A stretch of DNA of 6,592 bases from Bacteroidota bacterium (GTDB lineage: Bacteria; Bacteroidota; Bacteroidia; NS11-12g; UBA9320): NCBI GenBank assembly GCA_947499775.1, contig CANMPY010000105.1, forward strand, positions 1-6,592, in the 5' to 3' direction. Below the pieces are notes generated by a model. The model made no database searches and was not told where the DNA came from. It worked only from the letters and a program-made list of their open reading frames with translations. The position numbers and the translations under genes are program-made. This document shows positions 1 to 6,233 of this stretch, one piece after another (positions within the stretch are counted from its first letter, which is position 1; each line of letters starts with the position of its first letter).

Positions 1-64
1 CTTCTATCTGGCCATAGAGAGTTAAACCGCTTAACAGCATAATGAAAATAAAGAGAAAACGCAT
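1..64 (-). CDS. N-terminus of an exported protein (partial, function unknown)
   Basis: A minus-strand reading frame begins with ATG at 64-62 and runs off the left edge after 21 complete codons. The visible part is a complete-looking signal peptide: Met-Arg, then a hydrophobic stretch (FLFIFIMLLSGLTL), then YGQ and the start of the mature protein. A signal peptide ending just before or after Q is typical of Bacteroidota. An in-frame stop (TAG, plus-strand bases 74-76) lies four codons upstream, so the start cannot be much earlier. A -7-like element sits about 50 bases upstream at 115-122. The gene is divergent from the B12 operon. Nothing visible reveals its function; it could be periplasmic, outer-membrane or secreted. 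Confidence 0.7.
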   Translation of the reverse strand, partial: MRFLFIFIMLLSGLTLYGQIE

Positions 65-114
65 TTTTGAATACTAAATAAAAATCAGATTTAATTCTAC
101 CGAAACTGAAAATG

Positions 115-122
115 CAAAAATA
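115..122 (-). promoter_or_regulatory. Candidate -7 promoter element for the leftward exported-protein gene
   Basis: On the minus strand these bases read TATTTTTG, an exact match to the Bacteroidota -7 consensus TAnnTTTG. It would start transcription about 45 bases before the leftward ATG at 64. I see no convincing TTG-type -33 box at the usual distance. In DNA this AT-rich the match could be chance, so support rests mainly on position. Confidence 0.4.
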
Positions 123-187
123 ATAGATTCACTCCTATGAGGGGTATTAATATTTACAAGTATAGGATTACTCTTAACAATTGTTTG

Positions 188-195
188 TATTTTTG
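188..195 (+). promoter_or_regulatory. Candidate -7 promoter element of the B12 riboswitch operon
   Basis: TATTTTTG matches the Bacteroidota consensus TAnnTTTG exactly. Transcription would begin a few bases downstream, around 199-202, exactly where the first strand of the riboswitch closing helix begins (199). This agreement in position is the best support. No good -33 TTTG is visible at the usual spacing, although TTGTTTG lies directly upstream at 181-187. Confidence 0.55.
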
Positions 196-198
196 CCA

Positions 199-360
199 TA
201 GAAAAAAAGTGTAAGGGAATCCCGTTAAATCCGGGGACAGTGCCCGCTGCTGTATATTCTATCGCAATGATTTGCAACCCATTAAGCCACTGTGGCGCCA
301 AAAGCGTTATGGGAAGGCGGCAAATCATGGAATGAGTCAGAAAACCTGCCATCTTTTCTA
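199..360 (+). promoter_or_regulatory. Cobalamin (B12) riboswitch aptamer
   Basis: The conserved core of the cobalamin riboswitch is present in order: AAGGGAAT (213-220), AAATCCGGGG (227-236), a CAGTGCCCGC block (238-247), GCCACTG (286-292), GGGAAGGC (311-318), and the B12 box GAGTCAGAAAACCTGCC (334-350). Helices can be drawn by eye. TAGAAAA at 199-205 pairs with TTTTCTA at 354-360 to close the element. ATGATTTGC at 267-275 pairs perfectly with GCAAATCAT at 320-328. CCCAT at 278-282 pairs with ATGGG at 309-313. The usual CCCGCAACTGTA segment reads CCCGCTGCTGTA here, a mild deviation. In this family adenosylcobalamin or another cobalamin binds the leader RNA and lowers expression of the downstream genes, typically B12 uptake or synthesis genes. 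The next gene is a BtuB-like receptor, as expected. Confidence 0.95.
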
Positions 361-401
361 ATTTTAAAAGCCGTGCTTTCGGGAATAAAAGCCGTAGAAT
401 A
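361..401 (+). promoter_or_regulatory. Riboswitch expression platform, with a duplicated AAAAGCCGT
   Basis: This is the 41-base stretch between the B12 box helix and the btuB start codon, where the ligand-controlled switch should act. AAAAGCCGT occurs twice, at 366-374 and 387-395. GCTTT at 375-379 lies between them and can pair with AAAGC of the first copy (3-base loop) or of the second (8-base loop). There is no U-run after a stable hairpin, so control of translation initiation is more plausible than termination. That is inference. No Shine-Dalgarno-like sequence precedes the ATG at 402. Confidence 0.5.
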
Positions 402-2348
402 ATGAAAAGAATACCGCTTCTTCCGCTTCTAATTTCACTTTCATTGCCACTTGTTGCGCAAAGGGACTCTGTATGGACTAAGGATTTAAAAGAAATTGCA
501 ATAGAGGCTCAACGAATTCAAATATTTAGCAATGGCAATAGAGTTGAAGCGCCTGATTCATTCCTTAAAGCGCAATTAAAATCAACAATGTTATCATCTT
601 TACTAGATGCTACAAGTGGAATAGTCATTAGAAGCTATGGACCTGGGATATTAGCAACTTCATCGTTTAGAGGGGGAAATGCACAGCAAACCGCCATTAC
701 ATGGAGCGGATTATCTATAAATAATCCAGTAAACGGCCTATGCGATTTCAATCTTATCCCCTCCTTTCTTTTCGATGATGTAAATGTTCTTCCGGGATTA
801 ACGAGTTCATTACAAGGTAGTGGAGCCATTAGTGGCGGCATTAATTTATCTAGTCATTTTCCGAACAAGGTCGGTTACGCTGTCGAAGCATTACAATCTC
901 TAGGAAGTTTTGGTTCATTTAGCAATGGATTACGTATTGAAGTGTATAGAAAAAAATGGAAGCATTCGAGCAGAATTTTCGGTTCCTCCACTCAAAATAA
1001 TTATCCATTTATTAACTATTCAGAATTTGGAAACCCAACACAAATGCTTTCCAACGCGGCATGTAAGGTATTATCTGCCGTACACGAAACCTCCTTTCAT
1101 AATTTAAAATCAGGAACTTTTAAAGCTTCGTATTGGGGAAGTATTGCCCAACGCCAAATTCCACCAACTATGTTAAATTCAGTATCGGATGCATATCAAT
1201 TTGACAAAATCCATAGAATAAAGTTACAGTGGGACAAAGCAATTAAAAATGTGAACTTAAAATGCCATTCCTATTTTCAAACGGACCATCTGCGTTATAA
1301 CGAATCCGCTATAGACATCAACTCCTTATCAAAATCGTTTTTTTATACCAATGATTTAGAAATGAGGGCTAAACTACTTAATAACTCAAAAACGGGATTA
1401 GGAATAATTCATACCTATGCCGAAGCGCATATTTCGAATATTTTACCTTCAGAAAATACGCTACTTAATAGCTCTAGCAGAAATTTAGTTGCCTTTTGGT
1501 TAAGCCATACTCAAAAAATACCAAAACTCAGAACCATACTTACAGCAAGCGTTCGAAAAGAAATTCTCAATGCAAAAGCCCTGCCCTTCATCCCAACTTT
1601 AGGTCTTAAAACTAGCCTAACTAAAACTTTCGAAATCTATGGTCAATGCAGTCGTGTATTTAGGTTTCCAACCTTAAACGACCTCTATTGGATTCCAGGC
1701 GGAAATCCTAATTTAAAAGCAGAATCGGGTTGGGCACAGGAGCTTACGACAGAATTTCATCAATCAAAAAACAAAATATTTTACAGCCTATCCCTAACTG
1801 GTTTTAATAGAAAAATAACCAATTGGATTCAATGGCAGCCAATAAACTCGCAAATTTGGTCACCCATCAACATCGGGTTTGTTAAAAGCAGCGGACTCGA
1901 ACTAAGAAGCAGCCTCAATGCCAAGTTTACAAAAAAAACGAGTGGCCGAGCCGGACTAGGGTTTGACTATACCGTATCTCAAAATTTAGAAATAAACCAG
2001 CCAAATTTCAAAAAGCAATTAATCTATATCCCCTTCTTAAAATCTAACGGATTTGCAACTCTAATTTACAAAAACAGTGGCATTACCCTCCAAGGATTAT
2101 TGGTTGGAAAACGATTTACAAGTTCGGATAATTTGGATTCTTTACCGCAATACTGCGTTTTTAACATCCTGATAACACAAACAGTTCAATTCAAAAAACA
2201 AGATATAAACCTGTATTTTAAGGTAAATAACCTATTGAACAAGCCATATGAAGCTATCATTTGGCGTCCGATGCCCGGCATCAATTTTGAAATTGGAGTA
2301 ACTGTAGTTGTCAACCACTTAAAGCCACCTCTCTTAAAAAATAATTAA
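402..2348 (+). CDS. btuB: BtuB-like TonB-dependent outer-membrane receptor for vitamin B12
   Basis: This 648-residue protein is an outer-membrane beta-barrel receptor, probably importing cobalamin with energy from TonB-ExbBD. A signal peptide covers about residues 1-20 (ends PLVAQ). A TonB-box-like segment KEIAIEA is at 30-36. The plug domain follows at roughly 50-155, with motifs SSFRGG (87-92), INNPV (106-110) and the QGSGAISGGINL run near 138-149. The rest is barrel, including the receptor motif FRFPTLNDLYW from 420 and NPNLKAESGWAQE, then NLLNKPYE and PMPGINFEIGV at the last strand. About 10 residues follow the final strand, where many receptors end on an aromatic residue. No N-terminal carboxypeptidase-like domain is present, so it is not SusC-like. 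Length is near E. coli BtuB (about 614). The family is clear from sequence; B12 as substrate is inferred from the riboswitch and the BtuG-like neighbour. Confidence 0.9.
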   Translation: MKRIPLLPLLISLSLPLVAQRDSVWTKDLKEIAIEAQRIQIFSNGNRVEAPDSFLKAQLKSTMLSSLLDATSGIVIRSYGPGILATSSFRGGNAQQTAITWSGLSINNPVNGLCDFNLIPSFLFDDVNVLPGLTSSLQGSGAISGGINLSSHFPNKVGYAVEALQSLGSFGSFSNGLRIEVYRKKWKHSSRIFGSSTQNNYPFINYSEFGNPTQMLSNAACKVLSAVHETSFHNLKSGTFKASYWGSIAQRQIPPTMLNSVSDAYQFDKIHRIKLQWDKAIKNVNLKCHSYFQTDHLRYNESAIDINSLSKSFFYTNDLEMRAKLLNNSKTGLGIIHTYAEAHISNILPSENTLLNSSSRNLVAFWLSHTQKIPKLRTILTASVRKEILNAKALPFIPTLGLKTSLTKTFEIYGQCSRVFRFPTLNDLYWIPGGNPNLKAESGWAQELTTEFHQSKNKIFYSLSLTGFNRKITNWIQWQPINSQIWSPINIGFVKSSGLELRSSLNAKFTKKTSGRAGLGFDYTVSQNLEINQPNFKKQLIYIPFLKSNGFATLIYKNSGITLQGLLVGKRFTSSDNLDSLPQYCVFNILITQTVQFKKQDINLYFKVNNLLNKPYEAIIWRPMPGINFEIGVTVVVNHLKPPLLKNN

Positions 2349-2357
2349 TAAACCGTC

Positions 2358-3347
2358 GTGAAAATAAAATCAATACTATCTTTACTCCTCCTTTTAATTA
2401 CCTCTTTTTATGGGTTTTCACAGTATGCACCAGCTGCTGGAAAACCAGGAAGTTCTGCATTATTCAAAGATTCATCCATTTTTATAAACTGGGCTGTGCA
2501 ATGCACAATAAAACGAGGGTGGAAAAATATAGCTCAAAAAGATTCAGGCCTCGCCACTATTGGCGATGGTAATTCGGTTATAGGAAAAGCAGGTGAAAAC
2601 GGGGTTGTAAGTTTGGGGGATAGCGGTATAGCAATTTGCGAATTCAATATCCCTATAAAAAATGGTGAGGGGTATGATTTTGCTGTATTTGAGAACACAT
2701 TCGACGATCGTTTTTTGGAGCTTGCTTTTGTAGATATTAGTTCAGATGGTTTTCGATATTTTAGATTTCCTTGCCACAGCTTAACCGATACATCACTACA
2801 AACAGGAGCATTTGGATATACTGAACCTGAAAACATTAACAACCTTGCAGGAAAATATAGAACAGGGTATGGAACGCCTTTTGATATTGCTGACTTGCCC
2901 GACTATAAAGACTTGGATAAAAACAATATTCGCTTCGTAAAAATTGTGGATGTAGTGGGGAGTATAAATTCAAAATTCGCAAGCTTTGATTCAGCTAATC
3001 GAAAAATTAATGACCCCTGGCCAACTCCATTTGCCTCGAGCGGATTCGATTTGGACGCAATAGGAGTTATTAACCAAAAAAGCATTTCAATTATTCAAAC
3101 CTTAGCCCCCAACCAATTTATTAAAGGGCCCAATCCAATTAAGGATGAACAAAATTTAATTATGACCAATGACAATGGACAATTTTTAAAACTGAAAATT
3201 TATAATGCCTATGGCCAAATCATACATAGCTTTGAAACCACACAATCGGATATAAATATTGAAGCCAGTGAATTGCCTTTAGGATTATTTTACATTGAAT
3301 TGTTGGGAACAGGAAAAAATTTCATGTATAGAGGTATAAAACTATGA
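2358..3347 (+). CDS. Secreted protein with T9SS type A sorting domain, in the B12 uptake operon
   Basis: This 329-residue exported protein has no assigned function. The start is GTG, 9 bases after the btuB stop, and leads straight into a signal peptide (residues 1-22, ending YGFSQ). No nearby ATG would preserve that peptide. Residues about 23-240 form one domain with motifs YDFAVFEN (106-113), ELAFVDISSDG (121-131), GYGTPFDIADLP (170-181), VKIVDVVGSI (194-203) and NDPWPTPF...SSGFDLDAIGV (218-238). I recognise these from a widespread family usually annotated only as cell-surface or sorting-domain proteins. Residues about 252-329 look like a T9SS type A C-terminal domain: GPNP (257-260), LKIYNAYGQII (279-289), LPLGLFYIEL (306-315), and a basic end. 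That domain directs export through the outer membrane, with release or surface attachment. The operon suggests a role in B12 capture, perhaps like BtuH, but this is inference. The stop overlaps the next start by ATGA. Confidence 0.85.
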   Translation: MKIKSILSLLLLLITSFYGFSQYAPAAGKPGSSALFKDSSIFINWAVQCTIKRGWKNIAQKDSGLATIGDGNSVIGKAGENGVVSLGDSGIAICEFNIPIKNGEGYDFAVFENTFDDRFLELAFVDISSDGFRYFRFPCHSLTDTSLQTGAFGYTEPENINNLAGKYRTGYGTPFDIADLPDYKDLDKNNIRFVKIVDVVGSINSKFASFDSANRKINDPWPTPFASSGFDLDAIGVINQKSISIIQTLAPNQFIKGPNPIKDEQNLIMTNDNGQFLKLKIYNAYGQIIHSFETTQSDINIEASELPLGLFYIELLGTGKNFMYRGIKL

Positions 3348-4399
3348 AAGCAAATTTTAAATTAAAGCAAATTTTAAGTTTGCTTCTTTGCATGATATTG
3401 GCATTGTTTCTAACAAATTGCAACGACGAGCCCACAAAACCACCCTTAGAACTCATACCAAAAGGAAAGGGTTTGTATGTAATTAATGAAGGCACTTATG
3501 GAATGGGTAATGCCTCACTCTATTTTGTTAATTTAGAAGATAGCAATACAGCCACAGACTTATTTAAAGCGGCAAATAATCGACCACTTGGCGATATTTT
3601 TCAAAGTATGGTTCTAATTAATAATAATGCCTGGTTGATTGTAAATAATTCAAGCAAAATAGAGGTTATTTCCACAAAAGACTCAAAATCAATTGGCACC
3701 ATAAAAGGGCTTAAATCGCCCAGATATGCTTCAGAAGTATTGCCTAACAAAGTTTATGTTACCGATTTATATTCGGATGCCATAAGCATAGTGGATGCCA
3801 TTACACTTACCAAAACAGGTGAAATTAAATGCCAAGGATGGACCGAAGAAATGATTTTGTTTCAAAATAAAGTTTGGGTAACCAATCACAATAGCCATTA
3901 CTTATATGTTATCAACCCCAATACGGATAAAATAAGCGATAGCATAAAACTGGCCTATGGTGGATCAAGTTTATTATCGGATAAGGCTGGTAAAATTTGG
4001 GTGCTTTGCTCAGGGGATGTAACTAAAAACAAAACAGGTGGCCTTTTTTGCATAAATCCCAATACATTAAGTATCGAGAAACAAATTCTATTTAATTCAG
4101 CGGCATTTAATCCGGTAAAACTAAAGCAGAATAAGGCTAACGACACCTTGTATTACATTAATCAAGGCCTATTTTGTATGACTAAAAGTGCCGATTACAT
4201 GCCAACTCTTCCATTTATTACCCAACCGAGTAATGCGTCATTTTATGGGCTTACCATAAATCCAGTAAATGGCAACATCCTTGTTGCTGATGCTGTAGAT
4301 TTTGTAAGCCGGGGAAATTTATTTGTATACTCACCTACTGGAAATTTATTAAAATCATATAAAGTGGGAATAGTACCAGGAGAATTTATGTGGTGGTAA
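3344..4399 (+). CDS. btuG: BtuG-like surface lipoprotein, YncE/DUF5074 beta-propeller
   Basis: This 351-residue lipoprotein probably binds B12 at the cell surface and passes it to the BtuB-like receptor. A hydrophobic signal ends in the lipobox LTNC (residues 23-26), so Cys26 would be lipidated. The following NDE is acidic, resembling the Bacteroidota lipoprotein export signal for surface display. The rest (about 42-351) is a repeated-blade propeller: YVINEG (45-50), GNASLYFVN (55-63), PLGDIFQSM (81-89), NNSSKIEVIS (101-110), SPRYAS (125-130), KVYVTDLYSDAISIVD (136-151), KVWVTNHNSHYLYVIN (176-191), later blades, and an end in VGIVPGEFMWW. These match the DUF5074 family that includes BtuG of Bacteroides thetaiotaomicron, which binds cobalamin very tightly and caps BtuB. 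Its start overlaps the previous stop by 4 bases, so translation is likely coupled. Family and location are well supported; ligand is inferred from family and operon. Confidence 0.85.
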   Translation: MKANFKLKQILSLLLCMILALFLTNCNDEPTKPPLELIPKGKGLYVINEGTYGMGNASLYFVNLEDSNTATDLFKAANNRPLGDIFQSMVLINNNAWLIVNNSSKIEVISTKDSKSIGTIKGLKSPRYASEVLPNKVYVTDLYSDAISIVDAITLTKTGEIKCQGWTEEMILFQNKVWVTNHNSHYLYVINPNTDKISDSIKLAYGGSSLLSDKAGKIWVLCSGDVTKNKTGGLFCINPNTLSIEKQILFNSAAFNPVKLKQNKANDTLYYINQGLFCMTKSADYMPTLPFITQPSNASFYGLTINPVNGNILVADAVDFVSRGNLFVYSPTGNLLKSYKVGIVPGEFMWW

Positions 4400-4469
4400 G
4401 CGGCACTAGGCTATAATTTCTGCGTCAAATAATACTTTGGTGTATTTTTACAAACCCACCTTTATAACT

Positions 4470-4477
4470 TACCTTTG
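4470..4477 (+). promoter_or_regulatory. -7 promoter element for purB
   Basis: TACCTTTG, followed by CA, matches the Bacteroidota TAnnTTTG consensus exactly. It lies 9 bases before the purB ATG at 4487, so transcription would begin around 4482-4484 and leave only a few bases of leader. A TTTG at 4436-4439 is too far away (30 bases) to be a standard -33 box. The rest of the gap from 4400 shows no convincing terminator for the upstream operon. Confidence 0.6.
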
Positions 4478-4486
4478 CATCACGCT

Positions 4487-5827
4487 ATGAAATTAAATGA
4501 ATTAACGAGCATTAGTCCCATTGATGGTCGCTACCGCAAAGTCACTTCTGAACTATCTCCATATCTTTCCGAATGGGGTTTAATCAAATATAGGGTATTG
4601 GTTGAAATTGAATATTTTGCTTTAATGTGCAAAACGGTTCCTCAATTGTCAAGCATTCCACTTGCCGAACTTTATCCCAAACTTAAATCCATATATCAAA
4701 ATTTTACTGAAGATGATGCCCTCGAAATTAAAGCAACTGAGGCCATTACCAATCACGATGTAAAAGCGGTTGAATATTTTATAAAGAAAAAATTGGAGGT
4801 TTTAGGTTTTGGGCAATTCAATGAATTTGTACATTTTGGTCTCACCTCGCAAGATATAAATAATACAGCTATTCCACTTTCATTCAAAGCAGCAAATGAT
4901 GAAATTGTTTTTCCTAGCTTAAGAATCTTAACGGACAAACTTCAAACTTTGGCAAGCGGATGGGCAGATATTTCAGTATTAGCACGAACGCATGGACAGC
5001 CAGCTTCACCTACTCGATTGGGAAAGGAAATTGAGGTTTTTATAAGCCGATTAAACCAGCAAATCAAAAATTTTGAAGGCATACCTTATAGTTCAAAATT
5101 TGGCGGAGCTACTGGAAATCTAAATGCGCATTACATTGCCTATCCTGATTACAATTGGCATGAAATTTTCGATGCGTTTAGCGCAAGTTTAGGCTTAAAA
5201 CGATCGTACCCAACAACTCAAATTGAGCATTATGATAATTTAGCTGCGCAATGCGATGCTTTTAAGCGAATCAATACCATTTTGATTGATTTATGCCGCG
5301 ACCTTTGGACCTATATTTCAATGGAATATTTTAAACAAAAACTCAAAGAAGGTGAAATTGGGAGCTCGGCTATGCCGCATAAGGTGAACCCAATTGACTT
5401 TGAAAATTCGGAAGGAAACCTGATGTTGGCCAATAGTTTATTCGAATTTTTAGCGGCTAAACTCCCTATTTCGCGAATGCAACGTGATTTGACCGACTCC
5501 ACTGTACTTCGAAATTTAGGAGTACCATTAGCCCATTCCATAATAGCCTATACTTCAATACTTAAAGGACTAAATAAATTAATTGTTAATCCTTTAAAAA
5601 TAGAAGAGGATTTAGAAAACAATTGGGCTGTAGTAGCCGAAGCAATACAAACCATTTTACGTCGTGAACAGATAGAGAAACCCTATGAATTATTAAAGGA
5701 TTTAACCCGTACCCATTCAAAAATTACGAAAGAATCTATGCATGAATTCATTGAAAATCTTACGGTTTCAGATTCAGTAAAACGTGAACTTAAAGCCATT
5801 ACACCCTCTAATTTTGTAGGTAAATAA
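4487..5827 (+). CDS. purB: Adenylosuccinate lyase
   Basis: This 446-residue cytoplasmic enzyme of purine synthesis removes fumarate from SAICAR to give AICAR and from adenylosuccinate to give AMP. It aligns by eye along its length with E. coli PurB: start MKLNELTSISPIDGRYR, TNHDVKAVEYF with His90, LTSQDINN, RTHGQPASP with His169 (equivalent to E. coli His171), and the fumarate-lyase signature GSSAMPHKVNP (292-302) with the flexible-loop serines 293-294. PIDFENSEGN, QRDLTDSTVLRNLG and EKPYELLKDLTR follow. It ends at SNFVGK, about ten residues short of E. coli PurB (456), lacking only the final tail. A TTG at 4475 is in frame but lies inside the -7 element, so ATG at 4487 is the better start. 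All key residues seen are intact. Confidence 0.97.
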   Translation: MKLNELTSISPIDGRYRKVTSELSPYLSEWGLIKYRVLVEIEYFALMCKTVPQLSSIPLAELYPKLKSIYQNFTEDDALEIKATEAITNHDVKAVEYFIKKKLEVLGFGQFNEFVHFGLTSQDINNTAIPLSFKAANDEIVFPSLRILTDKLQTLASGWADISVLARTHGQPASPTRLGKEIEVFISRLNQQIKNFEGIPYSSKFGGATGNLNAHYIAYPDYNWHEIFDAFSASLGLKRSYPTTQIEHYDNLAAQCDAFKRINTILIDLCRDLWTYISMEYFKQKLKEGEIGSSAMPHKVNPIDFENSEGNLMLANSLFEFLAAKLPISRMQRDLTDSTVLRNLGVPLAHSIIAYTSILKGLNKLIVNPLKIEEDLENNWAVVAEAIQTILRREQIEKPYELLKDLTRTHSKITKESMHEFIENLTVSDSVKRELKAITPSNFVGK

Positions 5828-6193
5828 ATGAATAAACCAACTGTTGTGTTAGGCGCTAATGCCAATCCCGAAAAATACGCTTATAAAGCTATCGAATTTT
5901 TGCAATCTATAAATCAACCCATTTATGCTGTAGGTATTAAAGCAGGCGAAGTGTTGGGATTGCCTATCGAATCTGACTTTTCCAATATAAAAGACCCTAT
6001 TCATACCGTTACACTGTATGTAGGAGCTCAAAACCAATCGAATTGGATACAGCCAATTTTAGATTTATTTCCCGAACGGGTAATCTTTAATCCCGGTACT
6101 GAAAATCCTGAATTTGCAGAAATGCTTGAAGAAAAAGGAATTAAAGTGGAGGAAGCCTGTACATTGGTAATGGTAAGAACCGGCGTTTATTAA
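5828..6193 (+). CDS. Small CoA-binding-domain protein (YccU-like)
   Basis: This 121-residue protein is a single Rossmann-type CoA-binding domain with no signal peptide or membrane segment, so it should be cytoplasmic. The N-terminal nucleotide-binding motif is VVLGANANPEKYAYKA (residues 6-21). IYAVGIK (33-39) follows as a second strand, and later come VIFNPGTENPEF and GIKVEEACTLVMVRTGVY at the end, as in YccU-like proteins where a conserved Cys lies near the C-terminus. Length is normal for the family (about 120-145). Its role is unknown; family members resemble the CoA-binding part of succinyl-CoA synthetase without the catalytic parts. ATG begins on the base directly after the purB stop, so it is very likely co-transcribed and translationally coupled with purB. 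No functional link to purine synthesis is evident. Confidence 0.88.
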   Translation: MNKPTVVLGANANPEKYAYKAIEFLQSINQPIYAVGIKAGEVLGLPIESDFSNIKDPIHTVTLYVGAQNQSNWIQPILDLFPERVIFNPGTENPEFAEMLEEKGIKVEEACTLVMVRTGVY

Positions 6194-6233
6194 AGGGCGT
6201 ATTACCGTTTGCTCAAAATGAAATGAGTTAGAT

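Noticed and set aside
74..352. 92-codon open frame on the minus strand over the riboswitch
   Set aside because: It is antisense to the conserved aptamer, its translation resembles no protein I know, and the RNA element explains the sequence.
910..1107. Short out-of-frame open frame inside the receptor gene, like several others on both strands of the window
   Set aside because: These are shadows of well-supported genes, with no recognisable protein features.
4400..4469. Possible terminator after the B12 operon, using GGTG (4439-4442) and CACC (4457-4460)
   Set aside because: The stem is only 4 bp with a 14-base loop and no proper T-run after it.
4475..4486. Four-codon N-terminal extension of PurB from a TTG start
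   Set aside because: The TTG is part of the TACCTTTG promoter element, and family members start like MKLNELTSISPIDGRYR at 4487.
6194..6233. Possible bidirectional terminator, CTCA (6212-6215) and TGAG (6224-6227)
   Set aside because: A 4-bp stem with an 8-base loop and no flanking T-run is too weak to call.
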